This document shows positions 1 through 8,769 of a stretch of DNA of 64,000 nt, one piece after another. The position numbers and the translations under genes were made by a program. The notes under the pieces are model-generated. The model saw only the letters and a list, made by a program, of their open reading frames with translations. It was not told the DNA's origin and searched no databases. The DNA lies in assembly GCF_000018685.1 (NCBI RefSeq), contig NC_010001.1, forward strand, positions 2,496,001 through 2,560,000. The letters are read 5' to 3'. The DNA is from Lachnoclostridium phytofermentans ISDg. GTDB lineage: Bacteria; Bacillota; Clostridia; Lachnospirales; Lachnospiraceae. Each line of letters starts with the position of its first letter. The stretch's first letter is position 1.

Positions 1-1
1 C

Positions 2-259
2 TATATATTATACCAAATTGTAAGTGGCGTCATGGATATAGAGAAGAAGTATGGAATTTTTTTAGATGGAGATAAGTTAAAAGATCTATGGAAGTTTATG
101 TCGATATTTAATGTGATAATTTACTTTTTAATGTTTTTTACCACATTAGCAGTTGTTCTAATGATTATTACAATAATCACATATATCATATTCCTTATAA
201 CATTTAATAATTCTAAGAATTTATATTATAATGAACGGGATAAGTTTTTTCATAGTTAA
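2..259 (+). CDS. membrane protein, possibly the C-terminal end of a gene cut by the window edge
   Basis: The frame is open from the first bases of the window. An ATG at 32 would give 75 residues, but no ribosome-binding site precedes it, so this may be only the tail of a longer protein. About residues 24-58 (from that ATG) form one or two hydrophobic helices rich in Ile, Phe and Thr, followed by a short polar tail that ends in Asp-Lys-Phe-Phe-His-Ser. A permease-like C-terminus would look similar, but I do not recognise the family. Confidence 0.4.
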   Translation, partial: YILYQIVSGVMDIEKKYGIFLDGDKLKDLWKFMSIFNVIIYFLMFFTTLAVVLMIITIITYIIFLITFNNSKNLYYNERDKFFHS

Positions 260-350
260 GATTCGTGGAAATGTTATAGATTAAACAGTTATTCATGACA
301 AGGAAATGTTCGCGGATCGCACTTTTTCTTGTTTAGAAATGAGGATTAGT

Positions 351-1169
351 ATGTACCAAATTACAGTAGAAAATTTTGATATACGCAAGATTTGTTATTC
401 TGGGCAATGTTTCCGTATGAAGGAAATTAGTGAAACTTCATATGAAGTTGTAGCATATGGGCATTACTTAAGAATCAGCCAGCAAGACAATGAATTGACA
501 TTTTCTTGTACGGAAGGAGAGTTTCATTCAATTTGGAATGAATATTTGGGATTGAATGTTGATTATGATACCATAACCGGACTTGTAAATGAAGATGATC
601 GATATATGAAGTCAGCGATGTCTTTTGGTTGGGGAATTCGTATACTGAAACAAGAGCTATGGGAAACAATTGTTTCTTTCTTAATTTCACAGCAAAACAA
701 CATTCCAAGGATAAAGAAAAGTATTCAAATGCTCTGTGAACGTTATGGTGATGAGAAATTAAATGAGAATGGCGATGTATATTACACATTTCCAAAACCT
801 GAAGCATTCTTAAATTTAAAAGATAGTGAACTAAAAGAATGTAATTTGGGTTATCGTACGAAATATATTCTCAGAACTGCAAAAGCAGTTGTAGATGGTA
901 GTTTTGATTTAGAAGGTTTACCAAATCTAAGTTATGAAGATGCGAAAAAAGAACTGATGAAATTATATGGTGTTGGTATCAAGGTTTCAGAATGTATCTG
1001 TTTATATGCTCTACATCACTTTGATGCTTTTCCAATTGATACACATATTCAAAAGGTATTGGAATTAAATTATCCTGGTGGATTCCCTTTTGATAAGTAT
1101 CGAGGGTATTCGGGAGCATTGCAACAATATGCATTTTATTATGATTTGAATGAGGCGAAGATAGGGTAA
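351..1169 (+). CDS. ogg: 8-oxoguanine DNA glycosylase / AP lyase (OGG1 family)
   Basis: Base-excision repair enzyme expected to remove 8-oxoguanine and nick the resulting abasic site. The 272-residue protein has the N-terminal OGG domain, then the helix-hairpin-helix GPD fold. In the stretch GVGIKVSECICL the Lys matches the catalytic lysine of OGG1 (Lys249 in the human enzyme), and FPIDTH supplies the catalytic Asp (human Asp268). LISQQNN matches the family's helix that contacts the lesion strand. I start at 351 because GAGG lies 7 bases upstream; in-frame ATGs at 306 and 339 have no such site, and the one at 339 overlaps the Shine-Dalgarno itself. A shared hairpin separates it from the convergent SPFH gene. 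Confidence 0.92.
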   Translation: MYQITVENFDIRKICYSGQCFRMKEISETSYEVVAYGHYLRISQQDNELTFSCTEGEFHSIWNEYLGLNVDYDTITGLVNEDDRYMKSAMSFGWGIRILKQELWETIVSFLISQQNNIPRIKKSIQMLCERYGDEKLNENGDVYYTFPKPEAFLNLKDSELKECNLGYRTKYILRTAKAVVDGSFDLEGLPNLSYEDAKKELMKLYGVGIKVSECICLYALHHFDAFPIDTHIQKVLELNYPGGFPFDKYRGYSGALQQYAFYYDLNEAKIG

Positions 1170-1189
1170 ACAAGATAAAAATCTATGTC

Positions 1190-1229
1190 TTTAGAAGAGC
1201 ACTCCTTTTTTCAGGTGTGCTCTTCTAAA
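1190..1229. terminator. bidirectional hairpin between convergent genes
   Basis: A 13-bp perfect inverted repeat (1190-1202 with 1217-1229, core agaagagcac/gtgctcttct) with a T-rich loop lies between the ogg stop and the 3' end of the SPFH gene. The arms end in TTT and AAA, so it could serve both strands, although no long T-tract follows. Confidence 0.6.
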
Positions 1230-1269
1230 ATACTGCGTATTTATTTAATAGGCCTGATTACTTTTTGCT

Positions 1270-3246
1270 TTAATCTTTTATAGTTACTTGTTCCTTTTCG
1301 CTCTCAGATATCTTTGGTAATGAAATCCCTAATTTATCGATAGTAATAAGCTTAAGAAGTGCATCTAAAATAGTGGAACTAGAGGAAGCACCATCTTCGC
1401 CTGAATTTCCCATCGTAACGATTGTTTTTGGAACAATGTCTACTTGGGTATTCTTAATAGCATCGGCTAATTTATCTGTTATCTCTTGGATAATTCTATA
1501 TTCGGATCCACCATATGCTTTTACTTGAGCATCGATTGCTTGTGCTTTTGCTAATCCGATATTACTTTCTTTTGATGCGTCTGCTTCACCTTCTAAACGA
1601 ACTTTAGAAGCATTTGCTTTCGCAAGAGCAATGATTTGATTTGCTTCTTGTTCTGCCTTACTTGCAAGAGCAGCACCGTTATTTCCTTCTATTTCAATTT
1701 GAATCTTAGATTTTGTTAGATAACTTTGTTGTTCTGCAATTGCCTGCGCTTCACGAAGTGATTTTTCACTCTCCGCAGCGGACTGTTGCTTTTGATATGT
1801 AATTTTCTTTTCTTCTGCAATTTGTCTTTCTCGAAGCTGTGTTAGGATATTTTCAATTTGTATATCGTCTTTTGATGATTTTGGAGTACCAATCAAAACC
1901 TCTTCCAATTGAAGATTGTATTTCTCAAATTTTTCTTTCATTTCTACAACAGCTCGTTCTCTAATGGCACTACGTTCTTGAATCAGCTCTATTAATGTTT
2001 TCGTTTGCGCAACGTCTTTAAAATATGCACTAACTAGTGGATCAAGCGATTGGTTAACAAGCATGCTAATATCACCAAACCGTTGTATTACCCACGGTGC
2101 TTGTTTGTAATCAATATGCATTACCACAGAAAGTGGGAGAGATGGCTCGAAAGCATCCTTTGTGATAATATCAACTTCCGATAAATTTTGATCATATTTG
2201 TGTTCTCCGACTTCACCACGGTTCCATTTTAATATGATATTCGTTGTAGGTACTAAAACCACTTTCCCTGCATCGGTATTAAACGCATATTTTCCTGGCA
2301 TTAATGGTTTTTGTAAAACACCTTTACAACCGGTTTCAACAAGCTCACCATGTCTATAGTCTGCACCCGTTGTATCGACTCCTTGTTTCCCAAAGAAACT
2401 TACGACTACTCCGACATAACCAATTGGTACCACAGTCTTTGGACGATATTCTACGGTTGCAAATAAACGGTTGATATAGTAGGTTCCATCGGTTAAGACT
2501 TCGATTTGCTTTCCTCTACGTCCGCCAAGCTCAATGAATTTTTCTGGATCTTGATAACTTGAGTGACCTTCTCCAACGTATGGGGCAATGATTTCTCCTT
2601 GTTGTAACGGAAGACTATCATGAATAGTAACGATACCCATTAAATCGCTGGTTTCATTTCCTTTTCCCATAATGACAACTGGAACAAAAGCATTTCGTTG
2701 AATTAATGTTTGTTGCATACTCTCAAGATCTAATCGTTCTTTTTTAGTACCACTCAAAATAGCTTTAATTTCATTCAGAGTAATAACTACAAACTGAGCT
2801 AGATTAATCGCATAAGTACCTTCTCTTAGTATCCCACGCTGCGGACCTTTTTGCCCACCATTTTTTAAAAAGCCCCTAACATCTTGAAAATTAATTGCTT
2901 CTGGTATCACTTTACCCAAAGACTGTGTTGGTGAGAGTGGAATACCATCTTTTGCGAAGATGTAGGCAATTTGCCCTTGAGGTATTGTGATTAATGGATA
3001 CTTATGAATACGATACATAAGTGTTGAACGAAAGTGAATACCACCCCGAAGTAAATCAGGAGAATAACCTGCTTCGCCATTTAGAGCTATGATTGAATTT
3101 CTTAATGAACCATGAATACTCCACCATTTTTCTACGACAGCAACTTCATTTGACCGAATCATTCGAAGCCCAAGGATCTGGAAAATTAGTACATATACAG
3201 CTACAAGAATACCTCCAATTATTATGGCTATGACATATGGATTCAT
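1270..3246 (-). CDS. SPFH/Band-7 (flotillin-like) membrane protein, long form
   Basis: A membrane scaffold protein of the stomatin/flotillin superfamily; such proteins organise membrane microdomains, and its exact partner is not evident here. The 658-residue chain begins with one transmembrane helix (about residues 4-27), continues with band-7 sequence including several PxGYVGVVVSFFGKQG-like beta strands, and ends in a long Ala/Glu/Lys-rich coiled coil (about 470-600, many EAQAIAEQ and ASKAEQEA runs) typical of flotillins. The start is set at the Met preceded by AAGGGGGAG 5 bases upstream; a longer frame to 3354 lacks such a site. It stands alone, with its own terminator and a 500-bp repeat-rich upstream spacer. 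The length exceeds that of a classical flotillin because an extra segment sits before the SPFH domain. Confidence 0.82.
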   Translation of the reverse strand: MNPYVIAIIIGGILVAVYVLIFQILGLRMIRSNEVAVVEKWWSIHGSLRNSIIALNGEAGYSPDLLRGGIHFRSTLMYRIHKYPLITIPQGQIAYIFAKDGIPLSPTQSLGKVIPEAINFQDVRGFLKNGGQKGPQRGILREGTYAINLAQFVVITLNEIKAILSGTKKERLDLESMQQTLIQRNAFVPVVIMGKGNETSDLMGIVTIHDSLPLQQGEIIAPYVGEGHSSYQDPEKFIELGGRRGKQIEVLTDGTYYINRLFATVEYRPKTVVPIGYVGVVVSFFGKQGVDTTGADYRHGELVETGCKGVLQKPLMPGKYAFNTDAGKVVLVPTTNIILKWNRGEVGEHKYDQNLSEVDIITKDAFEPSLPLSVVMHIDYKQAPWVIQRFGDISMLVNQSLDPLVSAYFKDVAQTKTLIELIQERSAIRERAVVEMKEKFEKYNLQLEEVLIGTPKSSKDDIQIENILTQLRERQIAEEKKITYQKQQSAAESEKSLREAQAIAEQQSYLTKSKIQIEIEGNNGAALASKAEQEANQIIALAKANASKVRLEGEADASKESNIGLAKAQAIDAQVKAYGGSEYRIIQEITDKLADAIKNTQVDIVPKTIVTMGNSGEDGASSSSTILDALLKLITIDKLGISLPKISESEKEQVTIKD

Positions 3247-3489
3247 AAAAACTCCCCCTTCCTGTGAAATTTTTTTGCTTAATTTATAGAGTACTAGTCT
3301 TAAAACTAATTCATTATATTCTAATAATATTGTGTTTAGAATTCGTATCTTCACGTTTTCTGTCGATTGGAAATACTAGAAAGGTACATAAATATATTTA
3401 AATTTTAATGTATTACATCATGGTTCCAAGGAATTAATTAAGGAATGATAGATTTGTGATTGATATGTGAAAGAATTATATTATTTAAA

Positions 3490-3600
3490 GATCTATATTA
3501 TTGATAGAACTGTATTATTTGATAGACTTGTAGTATCGATAGATTAGTAGTATTAATTTATTTGTAGCATAGTTTTGTATTGATAGGATTATATGTATAA
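3490..3600. repeat. degenerate tandem repeat, about 17-18 bp period
   Basis: The 504-bp spacer between the divergent SPFH and zinc-ribbon genes (3247-3750) is extremely AT-rich. In its middle are about five to six imperfect copies of a unit like TATTATTTGATAGACTTG (units begin near 3496, 3513, 3531, 3548 and 3579), each diverged by several bases. I found no open reading frame or RNA motif in this spacer. Confidence 0.55.
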
Positions 3601-3750
3601 ATAAAGGTATATGTACTGATATTATTGGATTTATATGGTTATAAGAACTTGTGAATCTTTTATAAATATTATATACTGTAAGTATATGTCAATTGAAAAC
3701 TGTAGGGTAATTCAATTCGTAAAACATGAAGTGAATGAGGGAGAGAGTAA

Positions 3751-4152
3751 ATGAGAAGGTGCGAAAAGTGCGGAGAATTAATCGGTGATTCAGTAACAAA
3801 ATGTTTTAATTGTGGTGAGATAACAAATTTTGCAAATAAAGAACGTACATACCGATGTAGGGACTGTGGAGAGCCACTATTGAGGGCATCGGATAAATGT
3901 ATAAAGTGTGGAGGTGACGCAGAATCCATAAGACTTTGGTCAGAGGAAACACCTATGCAGTATGAATCTGATTCTATTGGCTGCCTCGGTTATTTTGTAG
4001 CAATATTATTTACGCCATTATCTTGTATAATAGCTATCCTATGTTATTTTAGTAATGGAAGTGAGAAAGCGAAAAAAATTTCTATTGTTTCTGCAATTAC
4101 ATTTTTAATTCTTGCAGGGCTTAGAATTCTTCTTTCTATTATTTTAATATAA
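3751..4152 (+). CDS. double zinc-ribbon membrane protein
   Basis: A 133-residue protein of unknown function. Residues 4-22 (CEKCGELIGDSVTKCFNCG) and about 36-54 (CRDCGEPLLRASDKCIKCG) are two CxxC-x(10-11)-CxxC zinc ribbons. They are followed by a polar linker and two transmembrane helices (about 76-98 and 108-131). This layout of cytosolic ribbons plus membrane hairpin is common in clostridial zinc-ribbon membrane proteins. The Shine-Dalgarno GAGGGAGAG lies 5 bases before the start. The gene has no operon partner: both neighbours are more than 250 bases away. Confidence 0.7.
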   Translation: MRRCEKCGELIGDSVTKCFNCGEITNFANKERTYRCRDCGEPLLRASDKCIKCGGDAESIRLWSEETPMQYESDSIGCLGYFVAILFTPLSCIIAILCYFSNGSEKAKKISIVSAITFLILAGLRILLSIILI

Positions 4153-4416
4153 GTAAGACGCAGTTTTTCATATTATATTTATGAAATTAGACTACCACAA
4201 TTATGGGACTTTAGGCTTTGATTAAGGTCGTAAAAAGTAGATTGTTGTGCTATACTATCCTTAAAGGAAAGAGTTAAGACAGACAGTATAAAAACAACAT
4301 TTAGTTCATTTCCTACCTAAAAAAGTTATTTTGATTTAAATCTTCATTTGCATATAACTAGCTGCAGTTCCAGATGAATCAGGAAAGAATAAAACTACAT
4401 AGAAAAGAGAGAGAAT

Positions 4417-6339
4417 ATGAAGGCAGATTTAACATGGTTGGATAACCCAGAAGTGTTTCGTGTCAATCAGTTAGCAGCTCACAGTGATCACCCTTTTTAC
4501 AAGAGTAAGGAGGAGATGGAACTAAGTACTTCCGAGGTTCCCTTTAGTCAGAATTTTACCGAGAAAAACTCCTTACTACAATCGTTAAATGGTACGTGGC
4601 AGTTTCGATATTCTGTGAGTGCAAAAGAAAGACCAGAGTATTTTTATCAAGAAGATTTTATCGGAAGCGACTTCGATGAAATTGCGGTTCCATGTCATAT
4701 TGAGTTAGCAGGTTATGATAAAATACATTATATTAATACGATGTATCCATGGGAAGGCCATTACTATCGAAGACCGGCGTATTGTTTAGGAAATGATAGT
4801 TTGAGAGGAACCTTTAGTGAGGCTTCTTATAATCCGGTTGGATCTTATCGGAAACGCTTTGATATAGAGAAAGGCTTACTTGGAAAAAGAGTGTGCATAA
4901 GTTTTGAAGGCGTAGAACAAGCAATGTATATCTGGTTAAATGGGCAATTTATTGGTTATGCAGAAGATAGTTTTACCCCTTCCGAATTTGATTTAACACC
5001 TTACATAAAGGAAAAAGATAATATTTTAGCGGTAGAAGTTCATAAAAGAAGTACGGCCGCTTTTCTTGAAGATCAGGATTTCTTCCGATTCTTTGGTATC
5101 TTTCGAAATGTTACCTTGTATGCAAAACCTGAGATACATATTGAAGATATGTGGGTTAAACCACAATTAAATGAAGATAACTCTTCAGGAAAACTTGGAC
5201 TTGAGTTAAAGATATCGAATCGGATTGAATTAGGGACGATAACACTTAAGGTTCAAGATGATAATCATAAAATTATACTTGAAAAAAGCATAGAAGCGAA
5301 AGAAAAAGTTAGTTATGAATCAAATGTAATAGAGAATATTATTCCTTGGTCATATAAAAATCCATATTTATATACGGTAAATCTTGAAGTATATGATAAC
5401 AGTGGATGCTTAGTTGAAATTGTACCATATAGAATAGGATTTCGAAGGATTGAAATCAAGGATAAACTTATACTTCTCAATGGAAAACGACTAATAATTA
5501 ATGGTGTGAACCGCCATGAGTGGAGTCAGACCAGTGGAAGATGTATTAATTTATCTGATATGCAGACAGATATGAAACTGATTCTTCAAAATAATATTAA
5601 TGCTGTTCGTACCAGCCATTATCCAAATCAGATACCTTGGTATTATCTTTGTGATGTTAGTGGCATCTATGTCATGTCTGAGACGAACTTAGAATCTCAT
5701 GGCTCATGGCAAAAGTTGGGAGCTATAGAACCTTCTTGGAATATGCCGGGTAGTATTCTACAGTGGAAAGAAGCCGTAGTTGACCGTGCGAGAACTAATT
5801 TTGAAACCTTTAAGAATCATACCTCAATACTATTTTGGTCCCTAGGGAATGAATCCTATGCAGGAGATAATATCGAGAGTATGAATCAATTCTTTAAAGA
5901 AAATGATGCTAGTAGACTTGTACATTATGAAGGAGTAGTGAATAACAGAGCTTATGAATCTACTATATCCGATGTAGAGAGCCGTATGTATGCGTCTTCT
6001 AAACAAATAGAAGAATATTTGGAATCAGATCCAGCAAAACCTTTTATTTTATGCGAATATATGCATGATATGGGAAATTCTTTGGGTGGGCTGAAATCAT
6101 ATATTGACTTGATACCTCGTTATGAGATGTATCAAGGTGGATTTATTTGGGATTTTATCGATCAAGCATTATTAGTAAAGGATGAGATATCAGGTGAGAT
6201 GGTACTTCGATACGGAGGAGACTTCGATGACAGACCTTCTGACTATGAATTCTCAGGAGATGGAATCGTATTTGCAGATAGAACAGAAAAACCATCAGTA
6301 CAGGAGGTGAAATATTACTATGGATTGTATCAATCATAA
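4417..6339 (+). CDS. lacL: heterodimeric beta-galactosidase, large subunit (LacL type, GH2)
   Basis: Hydrolyses terminal beta-galactosides when paired with the small subunit encoded next. The 640 residues carry the GH2 sugar-binding domain, the immunoglobulin-like domain (from about 250) and the TIM barrel. In the barrel, Glu479 of SLGNES is the predicted acid/base and Glu547 of LCEYMHDMGNS the predicted nucleophile. The chain stops just after the barrel (EKPSVQEVKYYYGLYQS), where LacL proteins end and full-length LacZ would continue. The 20-bp overlap with the small-subunit gene, and the strong ribosome-binding site inside this gene's end, match the lacL-lacM layout of lactobacilli rather than a frameshift. 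There is no signal peptide, so the enzyme is cytosolic. Confidence 0.88.
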   Translation: MKADLTWLDNPEVFRVNQLAAHSDHPFYKSKEEMELSTSEVPFSQNFTEKNSLLQSLNGTWQFRYSVSAKERPEYFYQEDFIGSDFDEIAVPCHIELAGYDKIHYINTMYPWEGHYYRRPAYCLGNDSLRGTFSEASYNPVGSYRKRFDIEKGLLGKRVCISFEGVEQAMYIWLNGQFIGYAEDSFTPSEFDLTPYIKEKDNILAVEVHKRSTAAFLEDQDFFRFFGIFRNVTLYAKPEIHIEDMWVKPQLNEDNSSGKLGLELKISNRIELGTITLKVQDDNHKIILEKSIEAKEKVSYESNVIENIIPWSYKNPYLYTVNLEVYDNSGCLVEIVPYRIGFRRIEIKDKLILLNGKRLIINGVNRHEWSQTSGRCINLSDMQTDMKLILQNNINAVRTSHYPNQIPWYYLCDVSGIYVMSETNLESHGSWQKLGAIEPSWNMPGSILQWKEAVVDRARTNFETFKNHTSILFWSLGNESYAGDNIESMNQFFKENDASRLVHYEGVVNNRAYESTISDVESRMYASSKQIEEYLESDPAKPFILCEYMHDMGNSLGGLKSYIDLIPRYEMYQGGFIWDFIDQALLVKDEISGEMVLRYGGDFDDRPSDYEFSGDGIVFADRTEKPSVQEVKYYYGLYQS

Positions 6340-7300
6340 GGATTCAGATAAATTACAGATTGTCTATGGAGACGTAGTCTTAGGAGTCCATGGCAATGGC
6401 TTTCATTACCTCTTTTCTTATCAGGTGGGTGGTTTGGAATCCTTAGTAATCGACGGAAAAGAGTGGTTATATCGTAGTCCAAAACCTACTTTTTGGAGAG
6501 CAACTACATGCAATGACAGAGGAAATGGATTTCCATTACGTTCTGGAATGTGGCTAAGTGCTGATTGCTTTATCAGATGCAGTGAGATTACATTAAAAAT
6601 TGATGGTGAAGAGAAAAAGCCTCAAATTGCTCCTGATAATAATCAGTATTCATCAGAGGAATTTACCTCCAACGTCTCAATCACTTTCACTTATGAGACA
6701 ATAACTGTTCCTTCTACAACTGTAGACGTAGAATATGAGGTGCTTCCATCAGGTATCATCAATGTAAATGTTCATTATCACGGCAACGCTACATTACCTG
6801 AACTACCGGTTTTTGGTATGCGATTTATTATGCCAACCAAAGCAACCTCATATCGTTATGAAGGTCTATCAGGTGAAACCTACCCAGATAGAATGGCTGG
6901 TGGACTAGAAGGAATTTATGAAATTGAAGGACTTCCAGTTACGAAATATTTGGTACCTCAAGATTGTAATGTACACATGAAGACAAAATGGGTAGAGGTG
7001 TACCGTAATACTACGAAAAATAATTCCGATCATGATAACCAGAAATTTGGACTGAAAATTTCCAGTATCAATAAAGAATTTGCATTTTCATGTATTCCTT
7101 ATACTGCTCTGGAACTGGAGAATGCGACTCATCAGGAAGAACTTCCTTTTCCAAGACGTACTGTTTTGTCCATCCTTGGAGCTGTCAGAGGTGTTGGAGG
7201 AATTAATAGTTGGGGTGCAGATGTTGAACCAGAATATCATATCAATGCAGGTGAGGATATATGTTATTCGTTTCAGATTTCAAAAGCGAAGTCCATGTAA
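6320..7300 (+). CDS. lacM: heterodimeric beta-galactosidase, small subunit (LacM type, Bgal_small domain)
   Basis: The 326-residue chain equals the C-terminal domain 5 of LacZ (Bgal_small_N), which completes the active site of LacL. Family signatures visible are FWRATTCNDRGNGFPLRSGMW near residue 58, and the C-terminal LGAVRGVGGINSWGADVEPEYH. It begins inside lacL in another frame: AGGAGGTGA at 6302-6310 precedes the ATG at 6320, so it has its own translation start and is probably coupled to lacL translation. Typical LacM length is about 320 residues, so it is complete. The spacer that follows (7301-7557) contains only a weak hairpin around 7340-7370. Confidence 0.88.
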   Translation: MDCINHKDSDKLQIVYGDVVLGVHGNGFHYLFSYQVGGLESLVIDGKEWLYRSPKPTFWRATTCNDRGNGFPLRSGMWLSADCFIRCSEITLKIDGEEKKPQIAPDNNQYSSEEFTSNVSITFTYETITVPSTTVDVEYEVLPSGIINVNVHYHGNATLPELPVFGMRFIMPTKATSYRYEGLSGETYPDRMAGGLEGIYEIEGLPVTKYLVPQDCNVHMKTKWVEVYRNTTKNNSDHDNQKFGLKISSINKEFAFSCIPYTALELENATHQEELPFPRRTVLSILGAVRGVGGINSWGADVEPEYHINAGEDICYSFQISKAKSM

Positions 7301-7557
7301 GAATTAGATACCAGGCGGCAATCCATGAAAAATTAAAATGCAAAAAGGATTAAATCTCTTTTGCCTTTTCCAACTTACTGAAATAAGTTTTAGCAATCAT
7401 TAATTTCAAGTATTGTTAATATTCTGACCCAGAAATTCCGTTAGGTGCAGATAAAGTTGATATCTCATTAATATATAACTATATAGATACTAGTAGTTCA
7501 ACACTTGAGGCGGCTATAATTAGAGAAGACTAGTACTAATAGGAAAGGAAGGATAGA

Positions 7558-8571
7558 ATGAAGCAGGTTGTAATACCAAATACAGATTTGAAAGTATCTA
7601 ATATATGCCTAGGTGCAGGTAACTTTGGTGATAAGCTAAACGAAGAGGAAGTATATCAGGTCCTAGATGCCTTTGTTTCAGCGGGTGGTAACTTTATTGA
7701 TACAGCGAAAGTATATTGCAGTTGGGCTACAGGCGATAACAGCAGTGAGCAATACCTAGGAAGATGGCTTAAATTACGAAACGCTTATCAAAATGTCATG
7801 ATAGCGACAAAAGGTGGTCATTTTTACATTGGAGATAAAGAAAAGAAATCTCGTGTAAGTAGACAAGAAATAGCAACTGACCTAGAGGAGAGCTTACAAA
7901 CTTTGGGACTTGACTGCATTGGAATGTATTATCTACATCGCGATGATAAACTATTACCAGTAGAAGAAATCGTAGATTTCTGCGAGGATTTTGTAAAAGA
8001 AGGAAAAATACGCTACTATGCCTTTTCTAACTGGGATATAGACAGAGCAGAGAGTGCTTTAGATTATGCCAAAACTACAGGGAAAAAAGGCTTTGTAGCA
8101 TTGTCAAATCAGTACAGCCTAGCTTATGTAGAGAAAAAAAATAACATGAATCCGGATAAGACACTTATATTGACTGATATGGATTACCTAGCATGGCATA
8201 AGAAGACGGGTATCCCTTTGATCCCTTATACCTCTGTTGCAAATGGATTTTTTGAGAAATTACGAAACAGTGGTGCATATCATAATGGCACTACACAACC
8301 GGAACTTCTAAAAAATACAATGTCTGAAAGGATGATAAGAGCTTTTATCAATCCTTGTAATTTAAAGAGATATGAAATTTTAGATGAACTGCAAAAAGAA
8401 CTTGGATATTCCATGATTGAATTATCGCTTGCTTATTTAACCAATCACAGTGCACCGATTATTCCAGTGGTATCTGTTCGTAATACTATGCAATTAGAAC
8501 CTGTCGTACGTGCAAGTGAAATTGTATTACCAAAAGACGTAATAGCTAAGCTTGATGAATGTGCGAAATAA
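7558..8571 (+). CDS. aldo/keto reductase
   Basis: An NADPH-dependent carbonyl reductase of the AKR superfamily with a (beta/alpha)8 barrel. The 337 residues contain the catalytic tetrad in order: Asp of GGNFIDTAKVY, Tyr of that same motif, Lys of IATKGG, and His of MYYLHRDD. A late SVRNTMQLEPVVRA segment fits the cofactor-binding loop, although it is weaker than the usual GAS/TxxQ-type pattern. AGGAAAGGAAGG sits just upstream of the ATG. The neighbours are glycoside hydrolases, so a sugar or sugar-derived aldehyde is a plausible substrate, but that is inference. The stop codon is the beginning of a duplicated 22-23 bp unit that fills the following spacer. Confidence 0.85.
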   Translation: MKQVVIPNTDLKVSNICLGAGNFGDKLNEEEVYQVLDAFVSAGGNFIDTAKVYCSWATGDNSSEQYLGRWLKLRNAYQNVMIATKGGHFYIGDKEKKSRVSRQEIATDLEESLQTLGLDCIGMYYLHRDDKLLPVEEIVDFCEDFVKEGKIRYYAFSNWDIDRAESALDYAKTTGKKGFVALSNQYSLAYVEKKNNMNPDKTLILTDMDYLAWHKKTGIPLIPYTSVANGFFEKLRNSGAYHNGTTQPELLKNTMSERMIRAFINPCNLKRYEILDELQKELGYSMIELSLAYLTNHSAPIIPVVSVRNTMQLEPVVRASEIVLPKDVIAKLDECAK

Positions 8572-8610
8572 TATAACGTTTTCATTTAAAATAATATTAC
8601 GTTTTCATTT
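8566..8610. repeat. tandem duplication starting at the stop codon
   Basis: Two copies of a 22-23 bp unit (8566-8587 and 8588-8610) differ at only one base plus a one-base indel. Each contains TAATAT(A/T)ACGTTTTCATTT. The first copy includes the TAA stop of the aldo/keto reductase gene, so the duplication seems to have grown from the gene's 3' end. Confidence 0.75.
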
Positions 8611-8769
8611 ACAATATTGATTGTTGGCTTTATAGCTAAATATTGAGTGTTGACTTAATAACAAACTTTTGAGAGTTAGTATAAGAACCATCATAAAAAG
8701 TTAAGGATCCTTATTGATGAAGGAGTAATATGCTATGCCAAATTCCGTATGTGCACAAAGGAGGTCTCT

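Noticed and set aside
6300..6345. Frameshift splitting a full-length beta-galactosidase
   Set aside because: The break matches the LacL/LacM boundary, the second gene has its own strong ribosome-binding site, and both parts have normal subunit lengths.
8566..8610. Pair of CcpA cre sites (AACGTTTTCA) after the aldo/keto reductase gene
   Set aside because: The match to the cre consensus is poor in the left half, and the two copies are explained by tandem duplication.
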